The notes under the pieces were generated by a model. The model was not told the DNA's origin, ran no database searches, and saw nothing but the letters and a program-made list of their open reading frames with translations. DNA of 64,000 nt, taken from assembly GCF_006439055.1 (NCBI RefSeq), contig NZ_RCZC01000003.1, positions 62,001 through 126,000 on the forward strand. The letters run 5' to 3'. Of the stretch, positions 25,567 through 33,810 are shown in pieces. A program made the position numbers and the translations under genes. Numbering within the stretch: position 1 is the stretch's first letter; each line of letters begins with the position of its first letter. Source of the stretch: Sphingomonas glacialis. Lineage in GTDB: Bacteria > Pseudomonadota > Alphaproteobacteria > Sphingomonadales > Sphingomonadaceae.

Positions 25567-26579
25567 TGCGAGCAACCTCCGAGAACCTCGCTAGCTGTCA
25601 TAGCCTCGCTGCGCACCAAGCGCACCCGCCTCGACGTAGCGCTCCACTAATCCCGGCCGCGTATTTCGGCATCGTGCTGGGCCTGGGTGGCTTTGCCAAT
25701 AGCTGGCGAGTGGCGCACCGAGCGTGGGGCGCATCCGCTGCGATAGGCGAGACAATCTTTGCCCTTGCCGCGGCCGCGTGGATCGTAGTGCTAGCGCTAT
25801 ACTCCTGGAAATGGATCGCCGCGCGCGAAGCGGCACTGATCGAGGCCCGCCATCCGGTCCAATGCTGTTTCATTGGGCTTGCCGGCGTCGCAACGCTTCT
25901 CATTGCGCAAGGCGCCCTGCCATACAGCCGCGCGCTCGCGATCGCCCTGTTCGCGGCGGGAGCCACGTTCACAACCGGTTTTGGCGTCTGGCGCACCGGG
26001 CTCCTCTGGCAAGGAGGACGGGCAGTTGAGGCGACTACGTCCGTCCTTCTGCTCCCGGTAGTAGCAGGAGGCTTTGTGATGGCGGCGACGGCCGGGGCTT
26101 TCGGCTGGCCTACCTGGGCAGGTCTCGCGTTCGGCGCGGCACTCTTCTCATGGCTCGGGATCGAGTCGGTATTGCTCCACCGGCTCTACACGGCGGCGCC
26201 ACTGCTCCCCGCGCTTCGGCCCACGCTTGGTATTCAGCTCGCGCCGCCAAGCGTTGGCGCGCTTGCATATCTCGCGACCGGAGCGGATCCGACCAGTCTG
26301 GTCCCGCAGGCGTTCCTGGGGTTCGCCCTCCTGCAAGCGCTTCTCCTACTCCGACTCTGGCCCTGGATCACCGAGCAGCCATTCGCGCCATCCTATTGGG
26401 CCGTGACTTTCGGCGTGACCGCGCTGCCAACGGCGTTGATCAAGGTCTCCGCGGCCTCACCTTCCCACGCGTATTCCGATCTTGCGTTCGCCACTTTCGT
26501 CGCCAGCAACCTCATCATGATCGTCGTAGTGATCCTCACGGTCTTCTGGGTATTCCGACAAAAGTCAGCCGCCCCGTAG
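25566..26579 (+). CDS. TehA/SLAC1-type anion channel family protein
   Basis: A 337-residue protein with about ten hydrophobic helices. The opening IPAAYFGIVLGLGGFANSWR is the hallmark of the TehA/TDT family. Later helices carry the typical GIESVLLHRL and W…AVTFGVTALPTA segments. Members are trimeric anion channels or dicarboxylate/tellurite-related transporters. The N-terminal 25 residues before the first helix are longer than usual, so translation might begin a little later. It is coupled to the small gene upstream by a TGATG overlap. Confidence 0.85.
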   Translation: MRATSENLASCHSLAAHQAHPPRRSAPLIPAAYFGIVLGLGGFANSWRVAHRAWGASAAIGETIFALAAAAWIVVLALYSWKWIAAREAALIEARHPVQCCFIGLAGVATLLIAQGALPYSRALAIALFAAGATFTTGFGVWRTGLLWQGGRAVEATTSVLLLPVVAGGFVMAATAGAFGWPTWAGLAFGAALFSWLGIESVLLHRLYTAAPLLPALRPTLGIQLAPPSVGALAYLATGADPTSLVPQAFLGFALLQALLLLRLWPWITEQPFAPSYWAVTFGVTALPTALIKVSAASPSHAYSDLAFATFVASNLIMIVVVILTVFWVFRQKSAAP

Positions 26580-26687
26580 GCGCGACACAATCCTGTTTGC
26601 TGGCGCTTCCAGATCGCTCGGGATCGGCATCCGGCGGGTGAAGGCCGGATTGCCTCGTAGAGTTCATGAATTTGGAGGATTGGAGAT

Positions 26688-27989
26688 ATGGCTGAGGTGC
26701 ACGAAGGAACTGAGGGTTTCCCAGTACGCCGCCGCGACTTTCTTGTCAGTGCCATCACAGGCGGCGGAGCCGCCATATTGGCGCTCGATGCCGCACAGGC
26801 CACCAGATCCGACAACCGTAGCGATGTGCCACAGCCTGCGACAGCCATGGCGATTGCACCGTTTCGGGCGAGGCTGGCACCCGCCGCGGTTTCGGACCTT
26901 CGCCGACGGCTATCGATGGCGCGGTGGCCGGAGCGGGAAACCGTGTCCGATTGGTCGCAGGGGGTGCCACTTGCCAAGCTGCAGGCGCTGATCGCTTATT
27001 GGCGCGACCATTATGACATGCACCGACTGGAGACCCGGCTGAACGAAGTCAACCAGTTCCGTACTCATATCGACGGCCTCGGCATCCATTTCATACATGT
27101 GCGGTCGCGTCACGCCAATGCCAGGCCCATCATCCTAACTCATGGATGGCCGGGATCGGTGATTGAGTTTCTGAATATCATCGGCCCCCTGACTGACCCT
27201 ACAGCACACGGGGGCCGCGCAGAAGACGCGTTCCATGTCGTGATCCCGTCGTTGCCGGGCTATGGGTTTTCAGACAGGCCGACCGAGCGCGGCTGGGGTC
27301 TGCCCCGGATCGCACGTGCCTGGGGCGCGCTGATGACGCGGCTGGGATACCAGCGCTATGTCGCGCAGGGCGGTGACTGGGGGGCCGGCGTGACCACTTG
27401 GATGGCGAAGCAGAATGTGCCGGGCTTAGTTGGCATCCATCTCAATCTGCCACTGCTGGTCCCCCCGCCAATCGAGGGTGCACCGAACGCCGAGGAGCAG
27501 GCGTCGATCGTGCAACTCGTTGCTTTCGATAAGGACGCTTCCGGTTATGCCAAAATACAGGGCACCCGCCCGCAGACGATCGCTTACGCTCTGGCCGACT
27601 CCCCGGTTGGCCAAGCGGCGTGGATCTACGAAAAATTCGCCGATTGGACCGACACGAGACACGAGCCCGAAAGCGAGGTGTCGCGTGACCAGATGCTCGA
27701 CAACATCATGTTGTACTGGATGACCGATACGGCCGCATCGTCGGCACGCCTGTATTTCGAGAGCTTCACGACTGATTTTTCTGCACAGAAGCTTGATTTA
27801 CCGGTGGCAGTCAGCGTTTTCCCCGGTGAACTCTACCGACCTCTGAAAATATGGGGGAAGCGCATATATTCCAATCTGGTGTATTGGAACGAGGTCTCGA
27901 AAGGCGGCCATTTCGCGGCGTTCGAGCAGCCGGGCATTTTTGTCGAGGAACTCCGACGCTCGGTGCCGAAGTTGATCGGAGCAGCATAA
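26688..27989 (+). CDS. Tat-exported epoxide hydrolase
   Basis: A 433-residue protein. A twin-arginine-type signal (VRRRDFLVSAITGGGAA) opens it. Residues about 50-160 are the epoxide-hydrolase N-terminal domain (PFRARLAPAAVSDLRRRLSMARWPE). The alpha/beta core has the HGWPGS oxyanion motif, the nucleophilic aspartate in QGGDWGAGV and the histidine in SKGGHFAAFEQP. This is the microsomal-type epoxide hydrolase family that opens epoxides to diols. GGAGAT precedes the ATG. The presence of the Tat signal suggests periplasmic action; no cofactor is required, so the Tat route is a choice worth noting. Confidence 0.9.
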   Translation: MAEVHEGTEGFPVRRRDFLVSAITGGGAAILALDAAQATRSDNRSDVPQPATAMAIAPFRARLAPAAVSDLRRRLSMARWPERETVSDWSQGVPLAKLQALIAYWRDHYDMHRLETRLNEVNQFRTHIDGLGIHFIHVRSRHANARPIILTHGWPGSVIEFLNIIGPLTDPTAHGGRAEDAFHVVIPSLPGYGFSDRPTERGWGLPRIARAWGALMTRLGYQRYVAQGGDWGAGVTTWMAKQNVPGLVGIHLNLPLLVPPPIEGAPNAEEQASIVQLVAFDKDASGYAKIQGTRPQTIAYALADSPVGQAAWIYEKFADWTDTRHEPESEVSRDQMLDNIMLYWMTDTAASSARLYFESFTTDFSAQKLDLPVAVSVFPGELYRPLKIWGKRIYSNLVYWNEVSKGGHFAAFEQPGIFVEELRRSVPKLIGAA

Positions 27990-28217
27990 CTGTCCGCCAT
28001 TGGTCCGGCGCCCATAAAAACTTCCTCGCGACGTCGCATGCGATCAGGGGGGGGGCAGCCGAGTTTCTTCGAAGCAGCCGAGCCGTTTCGGTCGTTGCCA
28101 AGGCTGACGGGACATGGAGTCATCCGCTTTGCCGTCAGCGAAAACTGAGCTCGGAGCGATCGGGAATGTTGCAAATGCCGATGAGAACGGCTGGCTCGGT
28201 AGCGGCCAGTGAGAAAA

Positions 28218-28628
28218 TCACATAAGAACCGGCAGTTGAAAAGCGTTCACCAACTGCACCGGATCATAATACTCGGCTATATACGACAATAGACCTTCTG
28301 TTATGCGGAAGTGCGCAATGTATTTCTGGGCGTATCGACGACCTGTCGCTGGAACAATCGTATCAACTTCGTAGGTAGCGAAGCCCTGTTGAGGGTCAGC
28401 CGATCCATAGATTGTAGGATTGGTAAACCTGAGATCAGGGACCTGTTTGAAAAACGCCCTAACACCCTCGCTCACAACTGCCTTACCTTGCATGCTCGTC
28501 GGATTGCCTGCCGATTTCGCATATGGGAACTCGAGAAGAATATCGTCATGGATCAATTCCAGCCACGCGTCGAAATCGGTGGTGGAAAGGGCGAGATGAT
28601 TTCGAAAGAGTGTTTCCGTAGCAAGCAT
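28218..28628 (-). CDS. SnoaL/PhzA-like NTF2-fold protein
   Basis: A 136-residue NTF2-like protein. It has LFRNHLALSTTDFDAWLELIHDDILLEFPYA, then the G.PTSMQG turn and AEYYDPVQLVNAF at the end. The layout matches SnoaL/ketosteroid-isomerase and phenazine-type proteins that bind or isomerise small organic ligands. The start at 28628 lies behind GGAG; the longer frame to 28763 has no support. It is one of three small ligand-processing proteins in a row on this strand (with those at 28823 and 29256), although gaps of 100-200 bases separate them. Confidence 0.75.
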   Translation of the reverse strand: MLATETLFRNHLALSTTDFDAWLELIHDDILLEFPYAKSAGNPTSMQGKAVVSEGVRAFFKQVPDLRFTNPTIYGSADPQQGFATYEVDTIVPATGRRYAQKYIAHFRITEGLLSYIAEYYDPVQLVNAFQLPVLM

Positions 28629-28822
28629 GAGGCGACTCCAACGAGGTCTGCTTACACTTGAATTCGCGGCATCGCGCGGGGTGCGCTCAATGGCAACGAC
28701 ACGCGTCCTCACGGCCGCTCTCGCGGCATTTACTGTCCCCACGGCTTCGGACGTTGAAGACATAAGCGGCGATGGGTGGCCGACCGCGTCCCGTCCGGAC
28801 GAGAGAGCGAGGGACTAGACAG

Positions 28823-29152
28823 CTAAACGGTGGGCATCGCGGTCGGCACCCGGTCCGAAACCAGGTAAACATCAGAACGATAAGTTTCGATCCTCAACTT
28901 CCTGGCCTCTCTGAGCGCGTCGTGAAACGCTGGGTTCGCGAGATGCTTGTCCAGGGCAGCTTGGTCTCTCCAGCTCTCGACCAGCCGGAAGGTTGTGGGA
29001 TCGCCGACGTCTTGGACTACATCCAAGAAGAGGCAGCCATCGTGCGATGTGGCTTCGGTCGCCATCCGTACCGCGACGGACGCGAATGCGTCTACGTCAT
29101 CACTATGCACGCGGTAGATGGCGTAAATGATCATCGCGGGTACGTCGTCCAT
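28823..29152 (-). CDS. Antibiotic biosynthesis monooxygenase (ABM) domain protein
   Basis: A 109-residue ferredoxin-like-fold protein. The pattern IIYAIYRVHSDDVDAFASVAVRMATEATSHDGCLFLDVVQD and FRLVESWRDQAALDKHLANPAFHDAL is that of ABM/quinol monooxygenases such as YgiN. Members oxidise quinols or aromatic compounds without a cofactor, and some are heme-degrading. The AGGATATC site precedes the ATG. It may work with the neighbouring EthD and SnoaL-like proteins on an aromatic compound, which is inference from their common association. Confidence 0.85.
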   Translation of the reverse strand: MDDVPAMIIYAIYRVHSDDVDAFASVAVRMATEATSHDGCLFLDVVQDVGDPTTFRLVESWRDQAALDKHLANPAFHDALREARKLRIETYRSDVYLVSDRVPTAMPTV

Positions 29153-29255
29153 TTTCGGATATCCTATGAAAGGTTGAGCGGATGAAGAGCCAAGAGCGAC
29201 CTGACGATAAAAGAATACAGAATGCGGCTTCCTCGGTATTCACTAGGTGCCGCCC

Positions 29256-29597
29256 CTACGCGGTCTCTCTTTCTTCGGTAAACAATATACGGGTTTTCGA
29301 CTGGTCGATGAAATTGGGTTCGTCCGGGGGAATCGTCCCAAGGTATTCATCTGACGTCATGATATTTATCGCCGATTGAAGGTCATCGAACCACAGCTCG
29401 GCCATGCCGTCGAAGTCCGCGACGGGCAGACCCTCCGGTACATCGTCCACCGCGATTTGTTGAATGTACCTCCTAATGACGCGATTCGCCTCGGGGAGCG
29501 AATGTATCTTCGGGGCATGCTCCCTGAGCCAGTAATCACCAAACTCCTTGCGGGTGATATCTTCTCTGCGCTTGAGCATTATAGTAAGCTTTAGCAT
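29256..29597 (-). CDS. EthD domain protein
   Basis: A 113-residue protein with the EthD fold: MLKLTIMLKRREDITRKEFGDYWLREHAP, then a long middle (RYIQQI…FDGMAELWFDDLQSAINIMTSDEYLG) and F…TEE at the end. EthD-type proteins are dimeric ferredoxin-like proteins found in ether and aromatic degradation; their function is often unknown. The start at 29597 follows AGGA closely; a longer start at 29630 is possible. It is first of the three small genes on this strand. The 220 bases upstream are AT-rich and hold no gene. Confidence 0.8.
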   Translation of the reverse strand: MLKLTIMLKRREDITRKEFGDYWLREHAPKIHSLPEANRVIRRYIQQIAVDDVPEGLPVADFDGMAELWFDDLQSAINIMTSDEYLGTIPPDEPNFIDQSKTRILFTEERETA

Positions 29598-29820
29598 TCC
29601 TATGTATCCCAAAATACGTAATAGCGCCAATCAGAAGTGTCTTGCCGCATGCATAAATCCAAGCCACACGTCAGCACGCGCTATTTATTTAATATTATTG
29701 ATGACAACATCCAGAAATTTACCGAATCATCGTTGCCTGGAAACTAAAGCGATCGGATCACCGGTCAAGCGGTCGTCCATACTTGCTAACGGCAACTTTC
29801 ATCGTCTAACGATTATCTGA

Positions 29821-30078
29821 CTAACGAGGCTTGGAGCTGTTCGGTGCCGGGGCGCCCCCGACCCGCTTGTTCTGCGGTTTAATTTTTGAAGCAATGCGGC
29901 CCGACAAAGCCGCAGCGATTTTTCGTCCGACACGATTGGCGGCTTTTCGTGCCGGATCATGCTCGACATGGGCGTAGATCATCGTCGAGCGGATGTTCGC
30001 GTGACCAAGATGTGAATCAGCGCGCAAAGCGGGACCCCGGTAGATTGTTGCCAAGCTATTGATCGTGCGTCGAATCCT
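29821..30078 (-). pseudogene. C-terminal remnant of a second tyrosine integrase
   Basis: About 86 codons that align without gaps to the end of the integrase at 30406. The pattern …LGHANIRSTMIYAHVEHDPARKAANRVG… here matches LGHASLRSTMIYAHVQHD there, including the active-site tyrosine, and an upstream RIRRT stretch matches the H-x-x-R box (HTLRHT) with the histidine lost. The part before that is replaced by a 30-bp palindrome at 30089. Without the N-terminal two-thirds it cannot be active. It records an earlier integrase gene, perhaps from a tandem element. Confidence 0.8.
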
Positions 30079-30088
30079 TCCCGAGGCA

Positions 30089-30118
30089 GGGGTCCCGATC
30101 GGCGCCGATCGGGACCCC
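30089..30118. repeat. 30-bp perfect palindrome
   Basis: Two 15-base arms (GGGGTCCCGATCGGC and its exact complement) abut with no loop. It sits at the broken 5' edge of the integrase remnant, 50 bases from a run of 14 G. It may be a recombination or transposition scar, or an operator. The integrase-fragment reading frame passes through it only by chance. Confidence 0.75.
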
Positions 30119-30123
30119 TTCAT

Positions 30124-30405
30124 GGCCCATATTTTCCAAAGGATTATAGATAGTTGCCTCGCTCAGAGGGGGGGGGGGGGGCGTTTTGTTTTGGGCGCCG
30201 ATCCACACGCCAAACCTACAAAGAACGCCGCTCAGCCCCAGGCCGAGTGGCAGTCGGTCATGGGATAACGCCGTGACGCAAAAGTCGGACCTGCATCGTG
30301 GAGAGAGTGTTCGCGTTAAACTGACAGCACTCCGTCTTGGGCTTTGCCATGCGCTACCGACGACAAAAGTACAGCCGGATCGCATGCCAGCTCGTACGGG
30401 AAAGG
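30124..30405. other. Intergenic stretch with a 14-G run
   Basis: About 280 bases without a recognisable gene between the integrase remnant and the intact integrase. It contains an uninterrupted run of 14 G at 30168-30181. Short frames here have no family resemblance. Confidence 0.5.
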
Positions 30406-31704
30406 TTATGCGGTCTTGCGGCTGCGTCCTGAAATCGGAAGCTTTCCCGCCAGGGCCGCCGCAATTTTACGACCGACACGGTCCGCAGCTTTCCGGGATG
30501 GGTCATGCTGGACGTGTGCGTAGATCATCGTCGAACGCAAGCTGGCGTGGCCGAGGATAGCGCCGGTAAGCGCAAGCGCCTCCCCGGATGACGTAGCGGT
30601 CGCGCCCAGCGTGTGCCGCAAAGTGTGCGGCGTTACGCCAGGAAGACCGGCTTTCTTGATGATCTTTGGCCATATCGTCTTTGTGCCCTGAAAATGCCCC
30701 TCACCTCGATCGGCTGGAAAAACAAATGCACTGCTCTCGATAGGCGAGATGTTTTGCAGGATCTCAAGGGCGGCCGCCGCCAACGGGCGGATCGACTTGC
30801 CAGTTTTCGTATCGTCTAGGGTCAAGAGCCCGCGTTCGAAATCAATCTCGCTCCATTTCAATTCCGCGATCTCCTGCCGCCGGCACCCGGTCAAAGCCCA
30901 AAGCCGCGCGATCGTCAGCGCCTTGATATTGACTCCTTCCGCCTCCAATGCGTCGCACGCGGCACCGAGCAACGCGACCTCGTCGAGTGTGAGGAAGCGC
31001 GTTCGCTGATGGTCTGTCTTTTTCACCACGGCTTTTTCACATGGGTTGTTTTGAACTATCCCATGCCGACAGGCGAAGCTGAACACCGCGGACAAATCCC
31101 GGAAGACTTTGCGCGCGGCCCCGTCGCCGCCGCGGACGACAATGCGTCGGCGCGGGCCAATTTTAGTGTCCGAACGACTCTTGCCCGCGGCGACGTCTCG
31201 GAAGAAGCGCTCAATCTCCGGAATGCCCACTTCGGTTACACGCTTATGACCAAGAAGCGGGACAACATGATGCCGAAGTCGGGCAATAGTATAGGTCTTG
31301 GTCCGCTCCTTCATGGGTTCTCCCTGACGCTTCCCGCGCTGAATGTAGCAGCCTTCTTCTTCATAGAGATCGATGAGGCCATTCATCTTCATTTCCATGC
31401 GCTTTGCACGGCGCTCGTCGCCGGGATCCTCACCGACAGCCACGCCGCCTAAAAGCACTTTTGCCTGTTTGCGAGCTTCATCGACTGTCAGGTTTCCGAA
31501 TTTTCCAACGGTGACCAACCGCTGGGGAGCGGTCCTCCCGCCTCCTGCAGCGCGGTAGCGAATGACGAATGCCTTAGCTCCGCTCACCTCGATACGGATT
31601 CCAAATCCACTCAACTCGCTATCCCAAACGACATAGCGACTTTCACCTGGCTCGGCCGCGTCAACGACGCGCTTGGTCAGTCGAAGCTGTTTTCCCTTAG
31701 CCAT
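30406..31704 (-). CDS. Tyrosine-family site-specific integrase
   Basis: A 432-residue phage/island integrase. Residues 1-100 are the arm-binding DUF4102-type domain (LTKRVVDAAEPGESRYVVWDSELSGFGIRI). Residues 110-220 are the core-binding domain. The catalytic domain shows Arg275 (TGCRRQEI), Lys300, His360/Arg363 (HTLRHT), His386 and the nucleophile Tyr395 (STMIYAHV), so it looks complete. It excises and inserts the element at its attachment site, here the tRNA-Gly(GCC) 3' end that lies 178 bases upstream of its start. No excisionase gene is seen next to it. Confidence 0.93.
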   Translation of the reverse strand: MAKGKQLRLTKRVVDAAEPGESRYVVWDSELSGFGIRIEVSGAKAFVIRYRAAGGGRTAPQRLVTVGKFGNLTVDEARKQAKVLLGGVAVGEDPGDERRAKRMEMKMNGLIDLYEEEGCYIQRGKRQGEPMKERTKTYTIARLRHHVVPLLGHKRVTEVGIPEIERFFRDVAAGKSRSDTKIGPRRRIVVRGGDGAARKVFRDLSAVFSFACRHGIVQNNPCEKAVVKKTDHQRTRFLTLDEVALLGAACDALEAEGVNIKALTIARLWALTGCRRQEIAELKWSEIDFERGLLTLDDTKTGKSIRPLAAAALEILQNISPIESSAFVFPADRGEGHFQGTKTIWPKIIKKAGLPGVTPHTLRHTLGATATSSGEALALTGAILGHASLRSTMIYAHVQHDPSRKAADRVGRKIAAALAGKLPISGRSRKTA

Positions 31705-31881
31705 TCACCACCCCAACCTTGGAGATTTTGGTCAACACCTGGTCATCACCGACGCCGGAAATCGCAGGTTCGGTCCCGGACATCATAGCGTAGATTTTTA
31801 GATAATACTACTTATAGATCAGTGGGTTATAGCGTAGGCCAGCGACCTCTGGCGTAGCCTAGAAAATGGGCTTTAGTAACT

Positions 31882-31926
31882 TTGCCAAGGTTGGGGTCGA
31901 GGGTTCGAATCCCTTCGCCCGCTCCA
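31882..31926 (+). other. Attachment-site copy of the tRNA-Gly(GCC) 3' end (attR-like)
   Basis: This segment reads as the right half of tRNA-Gly: the anticodon loop with GCC and the 3' anticodon stem, the TTCGAAT T-loop flanked by GGG/CCC, the 3' acceptor strand CGCCCGC, and TCCA. The 5' acceptor strand and D arm are absent upstream, so it is not a functional tRNA. It fits the duplicated end left by an integrase that targets this tRNA. The intact gene should be at the far, left end of the element. Confidence 0.85.
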
Positions 31927-32272
31927 GGTTTCCAGAGGGAAACTGCGGCTTACAGCGTAAGCCGCCTTGCACCGCAAAGTTAGATGCGCTCCGAGCCGAA
32001 GCCAGAGCCTGGCTTGCGCTTTTTCCAGCATTGATGCGCGCAGCTGAAAATTCGCCCTGCTTGAAGGCGTCGGATCTTCGGATCGATGCGGCGTCGACAG
32101 AATCGTTGCCGTTGCCGCGCGCCGGCGCAGCATGCGCGTCGCCAGGCAGCTATGCGCCAGCCCCTGCCCCTAACCGCGCAATTTTGGCGTCCCAGCGGGG
32201 AAGGCAAGGCGCTGCTCGATGCCGCAAAGGCCAGCCGCGACCTACGCCAGTCCGGATCTCTGTCGGCGGCCC
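31927..32272. other. Region beyond the attachment site without a recognisable gene
   Basis: About 345 bases right of the tRNA fragment, in chromosomal DNA if the island model holds. Overlapping frames on both strands are rich in alanine and arginine and show no family. Nothing can be annotated. Confidence 0.45.
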
Positions 32273-32794
32273 CTACGGTTCCGCGCGACGATGGGTCCAC
32301 GCCTGCGCAGCTCGCTCAGCGCGCGTCGGCACCACCGCCCAATGACAGGCGTTCGGGCCGAAATCGCGGCGGAAATCGTCGCGCCTGAGCGTCATGCCGA
32401 CCGGGCGCTCCCCCATATCCGCCAGAAATGCGGGGAAATCGTCTCGCCACCGCGCGGCGACCGCGATCCCGCGGCCGCCGCATTGCGGATAGCCGCTGAC
32501 CTTTGGATTGTTGCACATGCTCTTCATCGCCTGCCAGGCGCGGTAGGTCGGCGCATGCCGTTTGTCGGCGCGCTCGCCATGCGTGTGCAGCCGCGCGGCG
32601 CTGATCTCGCGGTGTCTGCAGCCGCAACTCGTGGTGCTTCCGCCCCGTACGTTGCCGCCATGGGCGACGATCATGGCGCCGCAATCACAGGCGAACAGCC
32701 AATGGCAATGCCCATGCCGATCCGTATGCGAAAATTCCACGCCCAGAAGCCGCGCATAGCGCAGCCCGGCCATGTCGATCCGGAGCTTGCGCAT
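32273..32794 (-). CDS. Phage-type zinc-ribbon / AP2-like DNA-binding protein
   Basis: A 173-residue protein. The first half carries a Cys pair arrangement (CHWLFACDCG…TTSCGCRHRE) like small zinc ribbons. The second half has the pattern PTYRAWQAMKSMCNNP…GGRGIAVAARWRDDFPAFLADMGERP…NACHWA, seen in many phage and plasmid proteins linked to AP2/HNH elements. The start at 32794 follows AAGGGGACG, 8 bases after the cupin gene's stop. The longer frame to 33334 is a read through the cupin gene in another frame. A role in nucleic-acid binding is likely but unproven. Confidence 0.65.
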   Translation of the reverse strand: MRKLRIDMAGLRYARLLGVEFSHTDRHGHCHWLFACDCGAMIVAHGGNVRGGSTTSCGCRHREISAARLHTHGERADKRHAPTYRAWQAMKSMCNNPKVSGYPQCGGRGIAVAARWRDDFPAFLADMGERPVGMTLRRDDFRRDFGPNACHWAVVPTRAERAAQAWTHRRAEP

Positions 32795-32802
32795 CGTCCC
32801 CT

Positions 32803-33282
32803 TCAACCGTGCTTGTCTGCTGGATGCTCCGGTTGCACGGACCAGGCCGCCGGTTCGTCGACCTGGTCTGCCTTGGCCGCCGCTGCAGTGGCCTGCACGG
32901 CGTCCAGCCGATGATGCGCAGGGGCATAGACGGTATAGAGTTGCATCGGCGTCGTGCCGGTATTGGTGATGTTGTGCCACGTCCCCGCCGGAACGAGCAC
33001 ACACCAGCCGTCCGAAACGTCCTTCTCGAAGGTCAGCCTGTCCTTGGCAGCACCCATCTGCACGCGGCCACGGCCGGCATCGAGGCGCAGGAACTGATCG
33101 GTCTGGGGATGCGCTTCGAGACCGACATCGCCCCCGACCGGGATCGACATCAGCGTGACCTGCAGATAGCGGCCGCTCCACGCGACCGACCGATACTCGG
33201 CATTGTCCCGTGTCGCGCTTTCGAGGTCGAACGATTGCGGCTGTGGCCCGACGTCCTTGATCCTTGAATCCGTGCCGACCAT
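32803..33282 (-). CDS. Cupin domain protein
   Basis: A 159-residue protein with a single cupin barrel. The motif near EAHPQTDQFLRLDAGRGRVQMG is the first metal-binding box and LVPAGTWHNITNTGTTPMQLYTVYAPAHH is the second, with the usual glutamine/histidine ligands. The extended C-terminus (DAVQATAAAAKADQVDEPAA) is polar. The start at 33282 removes an arginine-rich leader without a ribosome site. Substrate is unknown. It forms a unit with the zinc-ribbon gene that follows. Confidence 0.82.
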   Translation of the reverse strand: MVGTDSRIKDVGPQPQSFDLESATRDNAEYRSVAWSGRYLQVTLMSIPVGGDVGLEAHPQTDQFLRLDAGRGRVQMGAAKDRLTFEKDVSDGWCVLVPAGTWHNITNTGTTPMQLYTVYAPAHHRLDAVQATAAAAKADQVDEPAAWSVQPEHPADKHG

Positions 33283-33810
33283 TGTTCGTCTCCTCGCGCG
33301 CATCGCCCATCGGCTCACCCGCCAAAGGGAACACGCGTGGCGTGCCGCCATCGGGCTATCCGGCAGGCCAGCGCGATCCGACAGCCTCGGGAACTACGCA
33401 CGGAGGGGGTTCGAGACCGCGCCGCCGCTCCACGGAGCAAAGGGGGCGGCCACGATGGCGATCGCCTCGCCACGGCTTTCGGGCGCAAGCCGATACGCGT
33501 CCCCGATTACGGCCTTTGGATTCGGTCCGCAGCCCTCCAACGCGACGGTCGTCCCCGCTTTAGGCCAAAGGCAGACCGGTTTGGCTCAAGTGTTACCCCA
33601 ACAAGCGATCGCCTCGACGCCTTGAATATACATATTCCAAAACATTGCGAAACAAATAATAATATTTCTAAACAATCTGTGACCGCAATCGTACAGATTA
33701 CCGAGTTATCATAAACGACCGACATTATCGTTTGATGATCAAAGCGACTTGCCGGACATCCTTGTGCGAGCAGAACTGAGCGTCTGCGTTCCTCTCACAT
33801 TGGATGCGCC
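33283..33810. promoter_or_regulatory. Intergenic region with an AT-rich promoter tract before the TonB receptor
   Basis: About 530 bases with no recognisable gene. The stretch 33625-33740 is conspicuously AT-rich (runs such as AACAAATAATAATATTTC) in otherwise GC-rich DNA and ends about 70 bases before the receptor's ATG, as expected of its promoter. No consensus boxes are claimed. Confidence 0.5.

Larger units (their letters stand above)
1..31926. mobile_element. Right part of a genomic island inserted at tRNA-Gly(GCC)
   Basis: A 45-nt copy of the 3' end of tRNA-Gly(GCC) lies at 31882-31926 without the 5' half of a tRNA. A tyrosine integrase starts 178 bp to its left. This is the usual attachment-site arrangement for an element that enters a tRNA gene. 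The fragment points rightward, so the intact tRNA and the left end should lie left of this window. The cargo is typical accessory content: paired regulators, many hydrolases, a metal-enzyme operon and an integrase remnant. The left boundary is not visible, and whether all 31.9 kb belong to one element is an inference. Confidence 0.55.

Noticed and set aside
31830..31926. A complete tRNA gene
   Set aside because: Only the 3' half of tRNA-Gly is present; no matching 5' acceptor strand or D arm lies upstream, so it is treated as an attachment-site copy.
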